Shown one piece after another: positions 29,703 through 39,279 of a stretch of 64,000 bases of DNA. The notes under the pieces were generated by a model. That model was not told the origin of the DNA, searched no databases, and saw only the letters and a program-made list of their open reading frames with translations. The first letter of the stretch is position 1; each line of letters begins with the position of its first letter. The stretch is from Virgibacillus dokdonensis (lineage in GTDB: Bacteria; Bacillota; Bacilli; Bacillales; Amphibacillaceae), in assembly GCF_900166595.1 (NCBI RefSeq), contig NZ_LT745763.1, positions 3,792,525 through 3,856,524 of the forward strand, given 5' to 3'. The position numbers and the translations under genes are program-made.

Positions 29703-30572
29703 CTATATCTTCATATCAACATTATAATGTGTGTTGGAAGAAAGCCTATAGGCGCTGAACGCTTCAAATTGGTTTACAAAATTATTCCAATTTTCTTTTA
29801 ACATACGGATGGTATCATCTACCTTCATTTCGGAAAACTCATTCCACGATTCCCCAAATTGATTCTTTTGTATTTGCTTATATCCCTTCATCACCTCTTC
29901 ATATTTATGCTGAAAGGAGATAACGTTTGATTTTAAAAATAAATGACTATACAGATTTTGCTCGTTTTGAACAAAGTGTTTTCCCTCCTGGATGTTGTTT
30001 ATAGCATCCAACATTCGATCAGCAATATTTCTATACGGACCTTTCTTTTCCTTATGCTGGTTATATATAATCTCATATGTTTCCAATGATTTATTAACCG
30101 TCTGCTCGAGCTTAGCACTTGTATAGTCTTGCACAACTGCAAGAAACTCATTTTTCACAGAGGAATGTGGTATATTCTTAGCTATAAGATTTAACTTTTC
30201 CTTAGTTTGAAGATGGTACATACTTTCTATATCACTCGTCCATCCCTTAGAAAAATAATCATCATTTTGTCGCAATGCCTCTTTTACTAAATTGGTTAAA
30301 TAATCCTTTTCAACCTTAGATATCCCTTCTAGATTTTCAAAAAACGAAGAAAAGTATTTATCGAATTCTGTACTTTTGCTTTGCTCTGTTTTTATCTTAT
30401 TAATGGTTAATTTTTGATTAGGTATTCTTATCGTATCTACTACATCTGAAAGTAATTGTTTTTCCAATTTAATACTTGATGCATTCTTAATAGTAGTCTC
30501 ACGAGGGACAGTATTTTTGAATAAATTACTCTGAAATAAGCTTTTATGAAAAGAAACATGATTTTTCAGCAT
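29703..30572 (-). CDS. Hypothetical protein, helical, unknown function
   Basis: I do not recognise this 289-residue protein. It has no signal peptide or membrane segment; it is charged, Lys/Glu/Asn-rich and predicted mostly helical, with long stretches such as NLVKEALRQNDDYFSKGW and QTVNKSLETYEIIYNQHKE. The ATG at 30572 follows AAAGGAGGT closely. It starts 14 bases after the stop of the broken secreted-protein gene, so the two were probably one operon, which suggests an envelope- or secretion-linked role. That is inference only. Confidence 0.65.
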   Translation of the reverse strand: MLKNHVSFHKSLFQSNLFKNTVPRETTIKNASSIKLEKQLLSDVVDTIRIPNQKLTINKIKTEQSKSTEFDKYFSSFFENLEGISKVEKDYLTNLVKEALRQNDDYFSKGWTSDIESMYHLQTKEKLNLIAKNIPHSSVKNEFLAVVQDYTSAKLEQTVNKSLETYEIIYNQHKEKKGPYRNIADRMLDAINNIQEGKHFVQNEQNLYSHLFLKSNVISFQHKYEEVMKGYKQIQKNQFGESWNEFSEMKVDDTIRMLKENWNNFVNQFEAFSAYRLSSNTHYNVDMKI

Positions 30573-30585
30573 ACAATACCTCCTT

Positions 30586-31940
30586 TTAATGCGGGCGATA
30601 CATGGAATAAGCAAAATGGTAGAGAGAATTTTCATTTGAATCTAATATATTACCATTAGATAGAAAAACTATAGGTATAATATCGAAATAGTGATGACTT
30701 GCAGGAGCAGTGTATGCATACTTTCCTGCAGCCTCTTGAATAGACGGAATTTCGATTATAAAATTACCATTACGATCTGTAGTACTAGATTCCATATAGA
30801 CTTTATCGTTTCGCACAGCCACTATACGAGCTTCAACATTGGCATTTGGTACAGTAATACCATTTTCATCAAATAATTGACCTTTAACATTGATGAAATT
30901 TTTAATACGATATTTATACCCGTATCCATAATCAATATATCCCTCTACATTATCATCTGTACTGATATTTGATATCACAACTGACGTTCCCTCTTTAGCC
31001 TTTTCTCTTATATCTAGTGTGTATTTTTGATCAGCATCATATTCAAGTGATGTAGATTGAACTCTTAACAAATATGTACCTGCTGGAAACACTATTGAAT
31101 AATTTGTATTATCGCCAAGACCTGCGAGGGCATTTAGTTCGGGATCAAATATATCAAGTTGATAATTAGCTGAGGAAGGATTATTTAAATTAACAGTAAA
31201 CGTTTTTTCTTCATCAACTTGAAAAATTATCCAATCCATGTCATAACCATTATCTATTGTTTGTCTCAAATAGACATTATTTAAATTAGCTGATGCTTGA
31301 TAAATATTGTCATCTGGTTCGTTCTGATCATGAGATGGGGAGTGTTGTACAATAAGGCAAACGGTGAATTTGGATCTGCACCAGAAACAGAATTAACCGC
31401 AATGTAATAAATACCTCCCTCAGTTAATTTACTCAATTGCTCATTTTTTCCACCCCCATAGCTCGAAGTAACTACTTCTTCTAAAGTCATTGTCTCTTCA
31501 TTTAATTTAAAGAGGTGTAAATCATAATCAATAGATGTAGATTGAACTGTCTGCATTACAACCGTCAACTTCCCTGCCATACTATTTTCAAAGCGATACC
31601 ACTTTTGCTGGCCTTCTTCTGTTATATAATCTTTATATACACCCTCAATATCAATAGCAGCTGCATTATTAGGAGAATCATTGGTAGCTTGATCAGATAC
31701 TTTAGTAGGCTTAACTTCATTCTTTTTAACTCCTACACTTTTCTCTAACACCGATCTTGTGTTACCTTGTATTTTAATCATTTCCTCCGGTGACTCAAAA
31801 TTTATAATTGTATTCTTCTCTAATGAGTTCTGAAGTTGAACTTTTGAAAAGTCTAATGTTTCACTGGCATTGACATAGTTAAAGAAACCAAAAACTGGAA
31901 CGAGAAATGCTATAAGTAATGAAACTATAAATTTCTTCAT
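30586..31940 (-). pseudogene. Frameshifted secreted protein with prepeptidase-like domains
   Basis: The 5' part encodes a signal peptide (MKKFIVSLLIAFLVPVFGFF) and one PPC-like beta domain (QQKWYRFENSMAGKLTVVM ... GGIYYIAVNSVSGAD). The 3' part, in another frame, encodes a second similar domain (MDWIIFQVDEEKTFTVNL ... AGTYLLRVQS) and a carboxypeptidase-regulatory-like domain (NVKGQLFDENGITVPNANVE). The frames overlap around 31340-31360: the 5' frame runs off into TPHLMIRTNQ, while the other frame reads LIVQHSPSHDQNEPDDNIY. One base is therefore missing or added there. Intact, it would be about 445 residues, exported and sugar- or protein-binding. Confidence 0.7.
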
Positions 31941-32486
31941 CCTCTCTTCCCCTTTAAATTATATCGAACTTTTTTGAAATTTATTTAGTTATTTTCGCAA
32001 TAATCTTTTTTTTGAAATATAGTTTACTTTCTCACCCCAGAAAAAAGGCACCCAACTAGATGGAAAAAATTCTACAACTTTACCGCGTGCATGTCGCAAG
32101 GATCACCTCCCAGCAAGTGGTTGATTCCTTCGACAGCGCACTCATTGTTTCGTAGCCCATGAGTGCGACCTGAAGAACCTTTTGCGAAAGTAAATACTCT
32201 ATTGCCCTTTTCGTCTTATTACATTCACACCTTCCCTTTTACCGTAAACATCGGTAATAAAATGTTGCATGATTCCTTAAATTCCAATTGATTTTCTATA
32301 TAAGGATGATGGCTGCTTTTCAACTTATGGACGATAGCATTGTTAAAACTCCATTTGGTAAGCAATAACGCTGACCTATTCAGTATCTACTATTTCAACG
32401 TAATATTCAATTTCTGCCCTTCAACTTGATCGTAACAGTTATATTTGTTGTAGCAATTGCCTCTCATAACGTATTCCCCCTACCCA
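31941..32486. other. Intergenic region with a 9-bp hairpin
   Basis: About 545 bases. Near 32060-32200 lies a structured-looking stretch: CGCACTCAT (32137-32145) pairs perfectly with ATGAGTGCG (32159-32167), flanked by TTCCTTCGACAG and GACCTGAAGAACC. It has the look of a decayed repetitive or RNA element but I cannot name it. No coding frame found. Confidence 0.45.
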
Positions 32487-33395
32487 TTATTGATAAATCG
32501 ATCTCCATAAATAAAATGTAGCGTAGGCTTGCCAATTTGCCCAATTAGTCCCTATTTCGCGTACATATTCTTTAGTTGGCTTTTGTTTTAATCCTACCAC
32601 CTGTTTGATTGCATTTTGCAATCCTACGTCAGCAATTGGAAAAGCATTAGGAACACGCAAACATCGCATTAATACATAATGGGCTGTCCAAGAACCAATC
32701 CCTCTATATGCTGTCAGCATTTTTTCTGCTTCCTCTAAACTATTTGTAGCAAGTAATTTCTCCTTAGATATTTCGTTACAAACGATAGCACGTGCCATAT
32801 CAATAATGTATTCACTTTTTCGTTTAGATAGCTGTAATGAAGTTAATTCGGACACAGATATATTTGCAATCACTTCCGGGGTTGGAAACAACCAAAACAA
32901 TCTCTCATTCCATTGAACAGATGTCCCATATCGTTCTACTATCCTTCTTTTTAACTTATAAGCAAAGGAAAGGTTAATTTGTTGCCCGATAATTGCCCAA
33001 CTTATTGCTTCAAAGAAATTCGGAATTCCTATTAGCCGCAGTCCATAATGAGTTTGGACAAGGCTCTTTAAATAAGGATCCTTCAAGGCGATTTTGTAAA
33101 AACCAGCTAGATTTGTATTTACATCGAACCATTCACTTACAAAGGTCGTAATTTTATCGCGATATGCTTCAGAAAAAGCGCAAGAGCTTTTCACAACTTT
33201 AACCAGCAATCCTCCACTCGTTGCTTCACGCAACACCATTAAAAAAACCACATCATCTATCTTTATTGCTTTTATAATTTCATTTTTCACCACTTGATAC
33301 ATGCATTCATGGTTTGCATTAGCTAAATAATGTAGATTTTCTTGAAATTGAAACACTTCAGGAACCGCAATACTCCATTCTTTTTCTACTAACAT
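32487..33395 (-). CDS. alkA: DNA-3-methyladenine glycosylase II
   Basis: A 302-residue HhH-GPD base-excision glycosylase. The helix-hairpin-helix and catalytic region read AYRGIGSWTAHYVLMRC and PNAFPIADVGLQ, with the catalytic Asp in the latter; SWAIIGQQINLSFAYKLKRR precedes. It removes alkylated bases such as 3-methyladenine. The ATG at 33395 has AGGGAG 9 bases upstream and is preferred to a GTG three codons earlier. It is divergent from adaA-adaB, giving the same gene set as the B. subtilis adaptive response (alkA adjoining adaAB). Confidence 0.9.
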   Translation of the reverse strand: MLVEKEWSIAVPEVFQFQENLHYLANANHECMYQVVKNEIIKAIKIDDVVFLMVLREATSGGLLVKVVKSSCAFSEAYRDKITTFVSEWFDVNTNLAGFYKIALKDPYLKSLVQTHYGLRLIGIPNFFEAISWAIIGQQINLSFAYKLKRRIVERYGTSVQWNERLFWLFPTPEVIANISVSELTSLQLSKRKSEYIIDMARAIVCNEISKEKLLATNSLEEAEKMLTAYRGIGSWTAHYVLMRCLRVPNAFPIADVGLQNAIKQVVGLKQKPTKEYVREIGTNWANWQAYATFYLWRSIYQ

Positions 33396-33534
33396 TGCAA
33401 TCACTCCCTTTACTTTAGTTGTATCATACCTTTCACTCTAAAAGTTTCACTATCTTGCCACGATGTTTCTCATCCATTCATCTATTTGCTTAAAACCGTT
33501 ATAATAAAAAGCATAAGGAAACGAGGTGAAACAC

Positions 33535-34101
33535 ATGACAAGTTCACTATCAGAAGAGCAATGGCACGCTATTATAACAAACGACGCTGCTTTTGATGCT
33601 GTCTTTCTATACGGTGTTCGCTCAACGGGTATATTTTGTCGCCCCTCTTGTAAATCACCAAATCCTAAAAAAGAATTTATTCGTATCTTTCAAAATTCCC
33701 AGCAAGCGTTGACAGAAGGTTACCGTCCCTGTAAACGTTGCAAGCCATGTGACGAACATATGCCTGATGAGGAATGGGTTTTGCAAATAAAACAGTTTAT
33801 TGATACGCATTACGCTGAGCCATTGACATTAGCTCGATTAGCGAAACATTGTCATGGAAGCCCTTATTATTTGCAACGAACATTTAAGAAAATGATGAAA
33901 ATATCACCAAATGATTATATACAGCAAATACGCATTTCTCATGCAAAAAAACAGTTAATACAAACAGATAAATCCATTGCTGAAATAGGTATGAAAGTTG
34001 GTTTACCTAACACGCCTTACTTCATTACGCTATTTAAACAATACACCGGGAAAACACCCAAACAATTTCGATCAGCGTTTAAAACAAATGGATTAAACTA
34101 A
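33535..34101 (+). CDS. adaA: Methylphosphotriester-DNA methyltransferase / AraC-type activator AdaA
   Basis: Two domains. The N-terminal Ada zinc domain has four cysteines (GIFCRPSCKS and YRPCKRCKP); counted from the upstream GTG at 33526 they fall at 38, 42, 69 and 72, the same numbers as in E. coli Ada. The C-terminal AraC double helix-turn-helix is LTLARLAKHCHGSPYYLQRT and SIAEIGMKVGLPNTPYFITL. Methyl transfer to the first Cys converts it into an activator of ada and alkA genes. ATG at 33535 fits the AGGTG site; GTG 33526 is possible. A TATAAT lies at 33500-33505. Confidence 0.92.
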   Translation: MTSSLSEEQWHAIITNDAAFDAVFLYGVRSTGIFCRPSCKSPNPKKEFIRIFQNSQQALTEGYRPCKRCKPCDEHMPDEEWVLQIKQFIDTHYAEPLTLARLAKHCHGSPYYLQRTFKKMMKISPNDYIQQIRISHAKKQLIQTDKSIAEIGMKVGLPNTPYFITLFKQYTGKTPKQFRSAFKTNGLN

Positions 34102-34181
34102 AATTTTGACTTGCTTCCCAACGGAAAAATAACGAGCTTCACGAAAAATTTTAACCACATCTATATTGGAGGAGAGTTGTA

Positions 34182-34682
34182 ATGACCGTTTATTGGACAA
34201 CTTGTAAACATGACACATGGGAATTTTATGCAGCTGCAACGGAAAAAGGATTGTGTTACCTAGGCCCGCGTCATTTAGCAAAAAATGAAATGGAGGTGTT
34301 TTTACAGAAGCAATTACCTAATGAGAGGATGGAGGAAAACGATCAGCCATTAATTCCCTATATAGCTGAACTACAAGAATATTTAAACGGGAACAGGAGG
34401 AACTTCGAACTTAAACTCGACCTTTATGGCACCCCTTTTCAGCAACAAGTTTGGCAAGCATTACAACAGATTCCGTTTGGACAAACAGTCACGTACTCTG
34501 ATATTGCCAAATCTATCGAAAAACCAAAGGCAGTACGTGCTGTTGGAACAGCGATTGGAGCAAATCCGATTTTCATCATCGTTCCTTGCCATCGAGTTAT
34601 TGGAAAAGATGGTGCCCTTACAGGATTTCGCGGAGGTTTAGATATGAAAGAGCGGCTGTTATTATTTGAGAAAAAGGTGTAG
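34182..34682 (+). CDS. adaB: Methylated-DNA--protein-cysteine methyltransferase
   Basis: A 166-residue suicide repair protein. The active-site motif IIVPCHRVIG carries the acceptor Cys, preceded by the DNA-binding helix PKAVRAVGTAIGANP and followed by LTGFRGGL. It removes O6-methyl groups from guanine. ATG start with GGAGGAG upstream, 80 bases after adaA, matching the adaA-adaB operon. Confidence 0.92.
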   Translation: MTVYWTTCKHDTWEFYAAATEKGLCYLGPRHLAKNEMEVFLQKQLPNERMEENDQPLIPYIAELQEYLNGNRRNFELKLDLYGTPFQQQVWQALQQIPFGQTVTYSDIAKSIEKPKAVRAVGTAIGANPIFIIVPCHRVIGKDGALTGFRGGLDMKERLLLFEKKV

Positions 34683-34827
34683 AAACATAATAACTGCATC
34701 ATGTTATTTTTTTCTAAAAAGAACTTGGGTATGTAATTGCATAACTTGGCTTATCATTAAGCTTCCGTTTTTCCTTAGGAAGATTTAAATTCTTCTTTTC
34801 TGAAAGCAAACTCCCTTTTATAGTGCC

Positions 34828-35586
34828 CTACTTTTTCAACTTAAAGACAATAAAATCAGCACAGCGAAAATTCTCTTCAAAAGAAGGATATTTTTTTAAC
34901 ATTTCTTGAGATGGTTTTGGTTCTATTATTTTTTCTAATTCAAAACCAATTCCAAGTAAAGTATTCATATACGTCGTCAAAGTCCGATGGAATAGCAACA
35001 CTTTCTCATCAACACCCAATCTTTGCTTATATACCCCTTCGTAAAAATATTGATCGACATCCCAGTGTAATTTGTTCCCACGGTGATCCTTATCCCATAC
35101 ACTTGCTGGCGTGACAAAGCATGGATGTAAAATAGAGAAAATAAAGGTGCCTCCATCAACTAATAAGCAATACATCTCGTGAAACGCTTTTTCAATATTT
35201 GCAAGGTCTTGCATCACCATGTTTAAAACAATAATATCAAAACTAGCATTTGTTAAAAAATGCAAATCCTCGCAATTTCCGTGGTGATATTCAATCGGTA
35301 ATTCAACCGGTGTTCTATGTTTCGCCAACTCTAGCATTTTTGTGGAATAGTCTACAGCTGTTACTTTTGCTTTTGATTTTGCTAACAGTCTGCTAAAATA
35401 GCCTTCCCCACACCCAGCATCTAAAATCTTTTTGTTATTAACTGGTCCCAATAAAGAGAATAAAGTCGGGTTTAAAAACACTTCTTTATGTAAATCACCT
35501 TGTTCAGAATGATTTTCCGCATAAGATTTGGCAAAGCTATCCCATCTATTAATTGCTTCTTCGGCACCAATGTTCTTTTTCAACAC
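34828..35586 (-). CDS. Class I SAM-dependent methyltransferase
   Basis: A 252-residue UbiE/Methyltransf_11-type enzyme. Motif I is ILDAGCGEGYFSRLLA (about residues 53-68), followed by VTAVDYSTKMLELAK and the SFDIIVLNMVMQDLANIEKA segment. GTG start preceded by GAGGGGGG. A single gene with no informative neighbours; substrate unknown. Confidence 0.85.
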   Translation of the reverse strand: MLKKNIGAEEAINRWDSFAKSYAENHSEQGDLHKEVFLNPTLFSLLGPVNNKKILDAGCGEGYFSRLLAKSKAKVTAVDYSTKMLELAKHRTPVELPIEYHHGNCEDLHFLTNASFDIIVLNMVMQDLANIEKAFHEMYCLLVDGGTFIFSILHPCFVTPASVWDKDHRGNKLHWDVDQYFYEGVYKQRLGVDEKVLLFHRTLTTYMNTLLGIGFELEKIIEPKPSQEMLKKYPSFEENFRCADFIVFKLKK

Positions 35587-35660
35587 ACTTCCCCCCCCTC
35601 ATTCATTTCACCTAAACTGGTACATCCTTTGCACATTATCGTGTAGTCAACTAGCTTGAC

Positions 35661-35754
35661 TTTAGAAAAACTTGGTTTGTCGCCAAGTCTTATGGCGAAT
35701 GGCGTAGTTTTTCTTATACTATAAACCTATAGACTTTTATGCTTTCCTATAGTG
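35661..35754. repeat. Dispersed intergenic repeat, copy C
   Basis: Near-identical in layout to copy B: CTTGGTTTGTCGCCAAG hairpin (one G.U pair), TCTTATGGCG, GTTTTTCTTATACTATAAA, and terminal TGCTTTCCTATAGTG. It ends exactly at the stop codon of the PP2C gene and could act as its transcript end. Confidence 0.75.
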
Positions 35755-36597
35755 TTAAAAAGTAATCCATACCCCGGTTTTATCATCTGACATTTTAAAT
35801 CTTGGATATCTTACACATTCCGGGTCATTAGCCTCAAGCTCGATTAAATCATTTGCATATGCTTGTAATCCTTTAGAAAGGATCTTGCTAATCATTACCT
35901 CCCAATAACAATCCTGTTCAGATACGCATTCTTTTGGAAGAAAAAACCCATCGGTAACCATCACAAGATGCTTTAATCCGTTTCTGTTTATTTTCCCAAA
36001 TTCAATAAAATCGACTGCATCATTTTCGCCATTTAACACACCATAGCCAGCAAAAGTATTGCTTCTTTGTCTAATGGAGATTAATACGTCTTCTACACCC
36101 TCCCTCAAATCTTTTTGTTTATGTATTCCTTTATCAATAAGCTCTTTCCACTTATTTATGGCAACTCCTTCTAAAAACTCTGTTTGCGCTCGTGTTAGCA
36201 CTCTTACAAATCCACTATCATAAACGGCAAAAATCATACAGTCGCCTGTTTGAATAAAGTCTATCCTATTTGGAGAAATCTTTACTAAAGCTAGTGCTGT
36301 CCCCCATAATTGTTCTTTTTTTGATGTGTCAATCGAATATTCTTTCATTTTAGTCTGTAGTTGCATGTTTATCTTTGCAAAATCATCCAGAAAGCTATCG
36401 CAATGTTGAAGTGATTCATAATAATTCTTCACTAGGTTAGAGGCAATATAACCGCCTGTTTCGTTCTCCTGAGTAAAAAAAGGTATGATAGAGGAAGCGC
36501 CATCCGCTACCCCATAGACTGAAATATTATCATTGATGATGACGGCATCTTCATTACATTCACTGACACCTTTACAAGTCACTGTTTCTATTTTCAT
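35755..36597 (-). CDS. PP2C-type serine/threonine phosphatase-like protein
   Basis: A 280-residue stand-alone PP2C-fold protein. Metal-site elements are visible in order: GVSECNEDAVII, YGVADGASS, FIQTGDCMIFAV, LVMVTDGFF and the C-terminal MSDDKTGVWI. The ATG at 36597 has AGGGAG 8 bases upstream and removes a non-conserved N-terminal tail. No partner kinase or anti-sigma gene is adjacent. Family members dephosphorylate Ser/Thr proteins; the target is unknown. Confidence 0.82.
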   Translation of the reverse strand: MKIETVTCKGVSECNEDAVIINDNISVYGVADGASSIIPFFTQENETGGYIASNLVKNYYESLQHCDSFLDDFAKINMQLQTKMKEYSIDTSKKEQLWGTALALVKISPNRIDFIQTGDCMIFAVYDSGFVRVLTRAQTEFLEGVAINKWKELIDKGIHKQKDLREGVEDVLISIRQRSNTFAGYGVLNGENDAVDFIEFGKINRNGLKHLVMVTDGFFLPKECVSEQDCYWEVMISKILSKGLQAYANDLIELEANDPECVRYPRFKMSDDKTGVWITF

Positions 36598-36681
36598 TCT
36601 AAAATCTCCCTGTGAACAATATTTACAATCACTTTTTATACATTTTTTGTCGTCTATCGTTTTTTCCAACAGAACAATTTA

Positions 36682-36900
36682 TTAAACCTTTTTGTTCATT
36701 GAACGCACTTCTTTTAAAAGTAGTGCTAAAATAACATGTAAATCAAATGCATAGTGCTCATGATTTTTCCCCATGTATTTCCGAACAAATATGAGATTAC
36801 CAATTTCTATATCTGCGTTGACTTCTTCCGTACATTCTCTTTTTAATGCTAGATGAAGGTTCTCTCCATATTTTTGCCCGCCACCAGGTAAAATATAATA
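36682..36900 (-). pseudogene. 5'-truncated Nudix hydrolase
   Basis: A 72-codon open frame without a start codon reads [20 protein letters not shown] then [15 protein letters not shown], the Nudix box with its GX5EX7REUXEEX pattern. It ends [13 protein letters not shown]. The codons before it read DKGG-stop, so the N-terminal half is gone, and the sequence joins directly to the end of the histidine-phosphatase gene. Confidence 0.7.
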
Positions 36901-36910
36901 CTATCCACCC

Positions 36911-37458
36911 TTATCTATTATCCCATAAACGTGTATAACGAGTAGCCTGATCTGAAATGTTTAATTCATACACATCAGGATTACTTAATTCTTTCCATTG
37001 CTCAAATCCAAAACTTTGATCATAATAATGCAGTAATAAAGAGATAATCCCGCCATGCGCAACAATAACTGTATGTGTAGCATGACTTTCCACAATATCC
37101 TCGACTACTGATATAATGCGGTTCATTGCTTCATTACTCGTTTCTCCGCCTTCATACTTTAAATCAAGTTTATGGTAGGTCGCTTTCAGTTTATCCATCC
37201 AATCTGAAAAAAGGTAGAACTCAGTACACGTTCCGTTAAACGTTCTTCTTGTTCAATTTCTAAATTCTTAATGTCTGCAAATGGCTTTATCGATTGAATC
37301 GCTCGTAAAAATGGACTCGAAATAATTCGATCAACCTTTCGTTCTGATACAAAGCCAGCTAATTCTTTCGCTTGCAACCACCCTCTTTCTGTAAGTGGTG
37401 CGTCAGCTGCTTGCCCTTCCGCTTCACAATGCCTAATAACGTAAATTGTTTTATCCAT
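36911..37458 (-). pseudogene. Histidine phosphatase (phosphoglycerate mutase-like) with a homopolymer frameshift
   Basis: Starts MDKTIYVIRHCEAEGQAAD (catalytic RHC/E variant of the RHG motif), then LTERGWLQAKELAGFV and IISSPFLRAIQSIKPF. The frame breaks in STFF: a minus-strand T6 run (37207-37212) would need one more T to read STFFSDWMDKLKATYHKL. The second frame carries the rest (YEGGETSNEAMNRI, VIVAHGGIISLLL with the second catalytic His). Total about 182 residues if restored. ATG at 37458 after GAGGCG. Confidence 0.75.
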
Positions 37459-37642
37459 TTTATCGCCTCTATTCATTTTTATTTTCCACCTCATCATAAC
37501 ATTTATTTTCAGATATATCTTATGATGCAAAATATTAAATAAATCGGAAACAAAATAAGCCCACATCAGCGATGATATGCTCCCAATATGGTAGACAGAG
37601 AAATAATAAAAACTCTTTACTACGATATTGGGGGCATTTTCT

Positions 37643-38338
37643 ATGTCTAAAAGAAGAAGTAAACATACGTTAGATGAAAGAATCGAGGCGGTATTACGTG
37701 TGATTGAGGGGATGGCGTCTGTCAGTACGATTGCTAAAGAATACGCTGTTGACCGTACTACGATTAACTCATGGGTGCGTAAATACGAAGCAGATGGGGT
37801 GGATGGTTTAAAGGAAGCGAGGACATGGAAGAAGTATTCCGGCGAACTGAAAAGGGAAGCTGTTGAATTTTATCTAAATGGAGAAGGCAGTCTGAGAATG
37901 ACTTGTGAGAAGTTTAATATTTCATCTAATTCGGTTTTACGTCAATGGATAAACCAGTATACTAGTGGGAAAGAGATAAAATCTACTAGTAAAGGAAGAG
38001 AAACCATGACAAAAGGGCGTAAAACCACACTTCAAGAACGCATTGAAATTGTGCAATATACGATTGCGAACGAGCACAATTATCATGAGGCGGCTAAAAA
38101 GTATAACGTTTCTTATCAACAAGTATATAGCTGGCTGCGTAAATATGAAAAAGATGGGAAACAGGGTCTTCAGGATCGTCGTGGAAAAACACTAGAAACA
38201 AAGGCTAGCTTTACCGAAGAGGAGAAATTACAACTTCGTATTAAAGAATTGGAACACCGTAATCAGTATTTAGAGGCGGAGAATGGCTTATTAAAAAAGT
38301 TGAAGGAAATCGAAAGGGGGATGGGACAGCGCGACTAG
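37643..38338 (+). CDS. IS3-family transposase OrfA
   Basis: A 231-residue DNA-binding protein with three or more helix-turn-helix repeats (VSTIAKEYAVDRTTINSWVR, RMTCEKFNISSNSVLRQWIN, EAAKKYNVSYQQVYSWLRKY), ending in a coiled coil (EEEKLQLRIKELEHRNQYLE). A -1 slip near its end produces the OrfAB fusion. ATG 37643 is preferred over an upstream TTG. Confidence 0.87.
   Translation: MSKRRSKHTLDERIEAVLRVIEGMASVSTIAKEYAVDRTTINSWVRKYEADGVDGLKEARTWKKYSGELKREAVEFYLNGEGSLRMTCEKFNISSNSVLRQWINQYTSGKEIKSTSKGRETMTKGRKTTLQERIEIVQYTIANEHNYHEAAKKYNVSYQQVYSWLRKYEKDGKQGLQDRRGKTLETKASFTEEEKLQLRIKELEHRNQYLEAENGLLKKLKEIERGMGQRD
38293..38299 (+). other. Programmed -1 frameshift heptamer A AAA AAG
   Basis: In the OrfA frame the codons are TTA AAA AAG. 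Slipping back one base joins OrfA to the continuous OrfB frame (KKVEGNRKGDGTARLGKH...), the standard IS3 mechanism for making transposase. Confidence 0.8.
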
Positions 38339-39213
38339 GTAAACATCTAGCTAAATTTCAAGCGATTCATGACTATCACAAGGAGACAACAATACCCATT
38401 CTATTACTCTGTGAAATTTTAGATGTATCCCGATCTGGATACTATAAATGGTTGAAACATGAACCTACAGAAGGACAAAGGGAAAATGAGTGGCTCATGA
38501 AAAAAGTGAAAGAGGAATTCAGAAAGTATAACGGTAACTTCGGCTATCGTCGAATAACTATGGTGATCAATCGCAAATATAAGAAACAATATGACGAGAA
38601 AAGAATTAGACGCTTAATGATTCAAATGGGCTTAAAATCGCATATTCGTCGCTCGAATGGCTATTCCACAAAGACAAGCTATATCAATATTGAAGAAAAC
38701 ATTTTGAATCGTGAATTTACTGCGGAGAATCCGAATGAGAAGTGGGTAACGGATATTACGCATCTGACGTATGGCTTTGGTAACAAGGCTTATTTAAGTG
38801 CTATTAAAGATCTTTATGACGGTTCGATTGTCGCCTATCAGGTTGGGCGCTATAATGACAATCCTTTGGTTATGAACACGCTAAAAGAAGCTATAAAGGC
38901 AAATCCCGATGCAGCCCCTTTAATTCACAGCGATCGTGGTTCACAATACACATCAAAGGAATATCGTTATCTTACGGCAGAAGCTGGGATGAAACGCAGT
39001 ATGTCACGTGTAGGTAATTGTATTGATAACGCACCAATTGAAAGCTTCTTTGGTCATTTTAAATGTGAAATCTATGACTTAAAGAATTACAAGAACTTTG
39101 AGGAGCTAGAAAAAGATATTGATAAGTATATTACATTTTATAATGAGGAACGATACCAAAAGAGATTAAACAGCCTAGCACCATTAGAATACCGGCGCCA
39201 GGCTGTGGCATAA
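38299..39213 (+). CDS. IS3-family transposase OrfB (DDE integrase domain)
   Basis: About 304 residues translated as an OrfAB fusion. HTH_21-like ILLLCEILDVSRSGYYKWL and FGYRRITMVINRKY lead to the rve core: KWVTDITHL (first Asp), LIHSDRGSQYTS (second Asp) and NAPIESFFGHFKCE (Glu). ORFs starting only at 38452 miss the N-terminal 50 residues. Confidence 0.88.
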   Translation, partial: VEGNRKGDGTARLGKHLAKFQAIHDYHKETTIPILLLCEILDVSRSGYYKWLKHEPTEGQRENEWLMKKVKEEFRKYNGNFGYRRITMVINRKYKKQYDEKRIRRLMIQMGLKSHIRRSNGYSTKTSYINIEENILNREFTAENPNEKWVTDITHLTYGFGNKAYLSAIKDLYDGSIVAYQVGRYNDNPLVMNTLKEAIKANPDAAPLIHSDRGSQYTSKEYRYLTAEAGMKRSMSRVGNCIDNAPIESFFGHFKCEIYDLKNYKNFEELEKDIDKYITFYNEERYQKRLNSLAPLEYRRQAVA

Positions 39214-39279
39214 TTTTTTATTTTTTAACTGTCTACTTGACAGGGCGCAGATCAGCGATTCTATTAGCAATAATTCTTA

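Larger units (their letters stand above)
37578..39249 (+). mobile_element. IS3-family insertion sequence (IS150 group-like)
   Basis: 1672 bp with inverted ends TGCTCCC...GTAGACAG (left, 37578) and TGCGCCC...GTAGACAG (right, reverse complement from 39249), orfA and orfB in overlapping frames, and a slippery heptamer. The 9-mer ATCAGCGAT lies just outside each end (37565-37573 and 39251-39259), offset by 4 and 1 bases. This could be a target-site trace, although IS3 duplications are usually 3-5 bp. Confidence 0.88.

Noticed and set aside
34426..34702. Alternate-frame and antisense ORFs over adaB
   Set aside because: adaB has an intact PCHRV active site over the same bases, so these are shadows.
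37565..39259. ATCAGCGAT as the exact target duplication of the IS3 element
   Set aside because: The two 9-mers are offset differently from the inverted ends (4 and 1 bases) and 9 bp is long for IS3; kept only as a possible trace.
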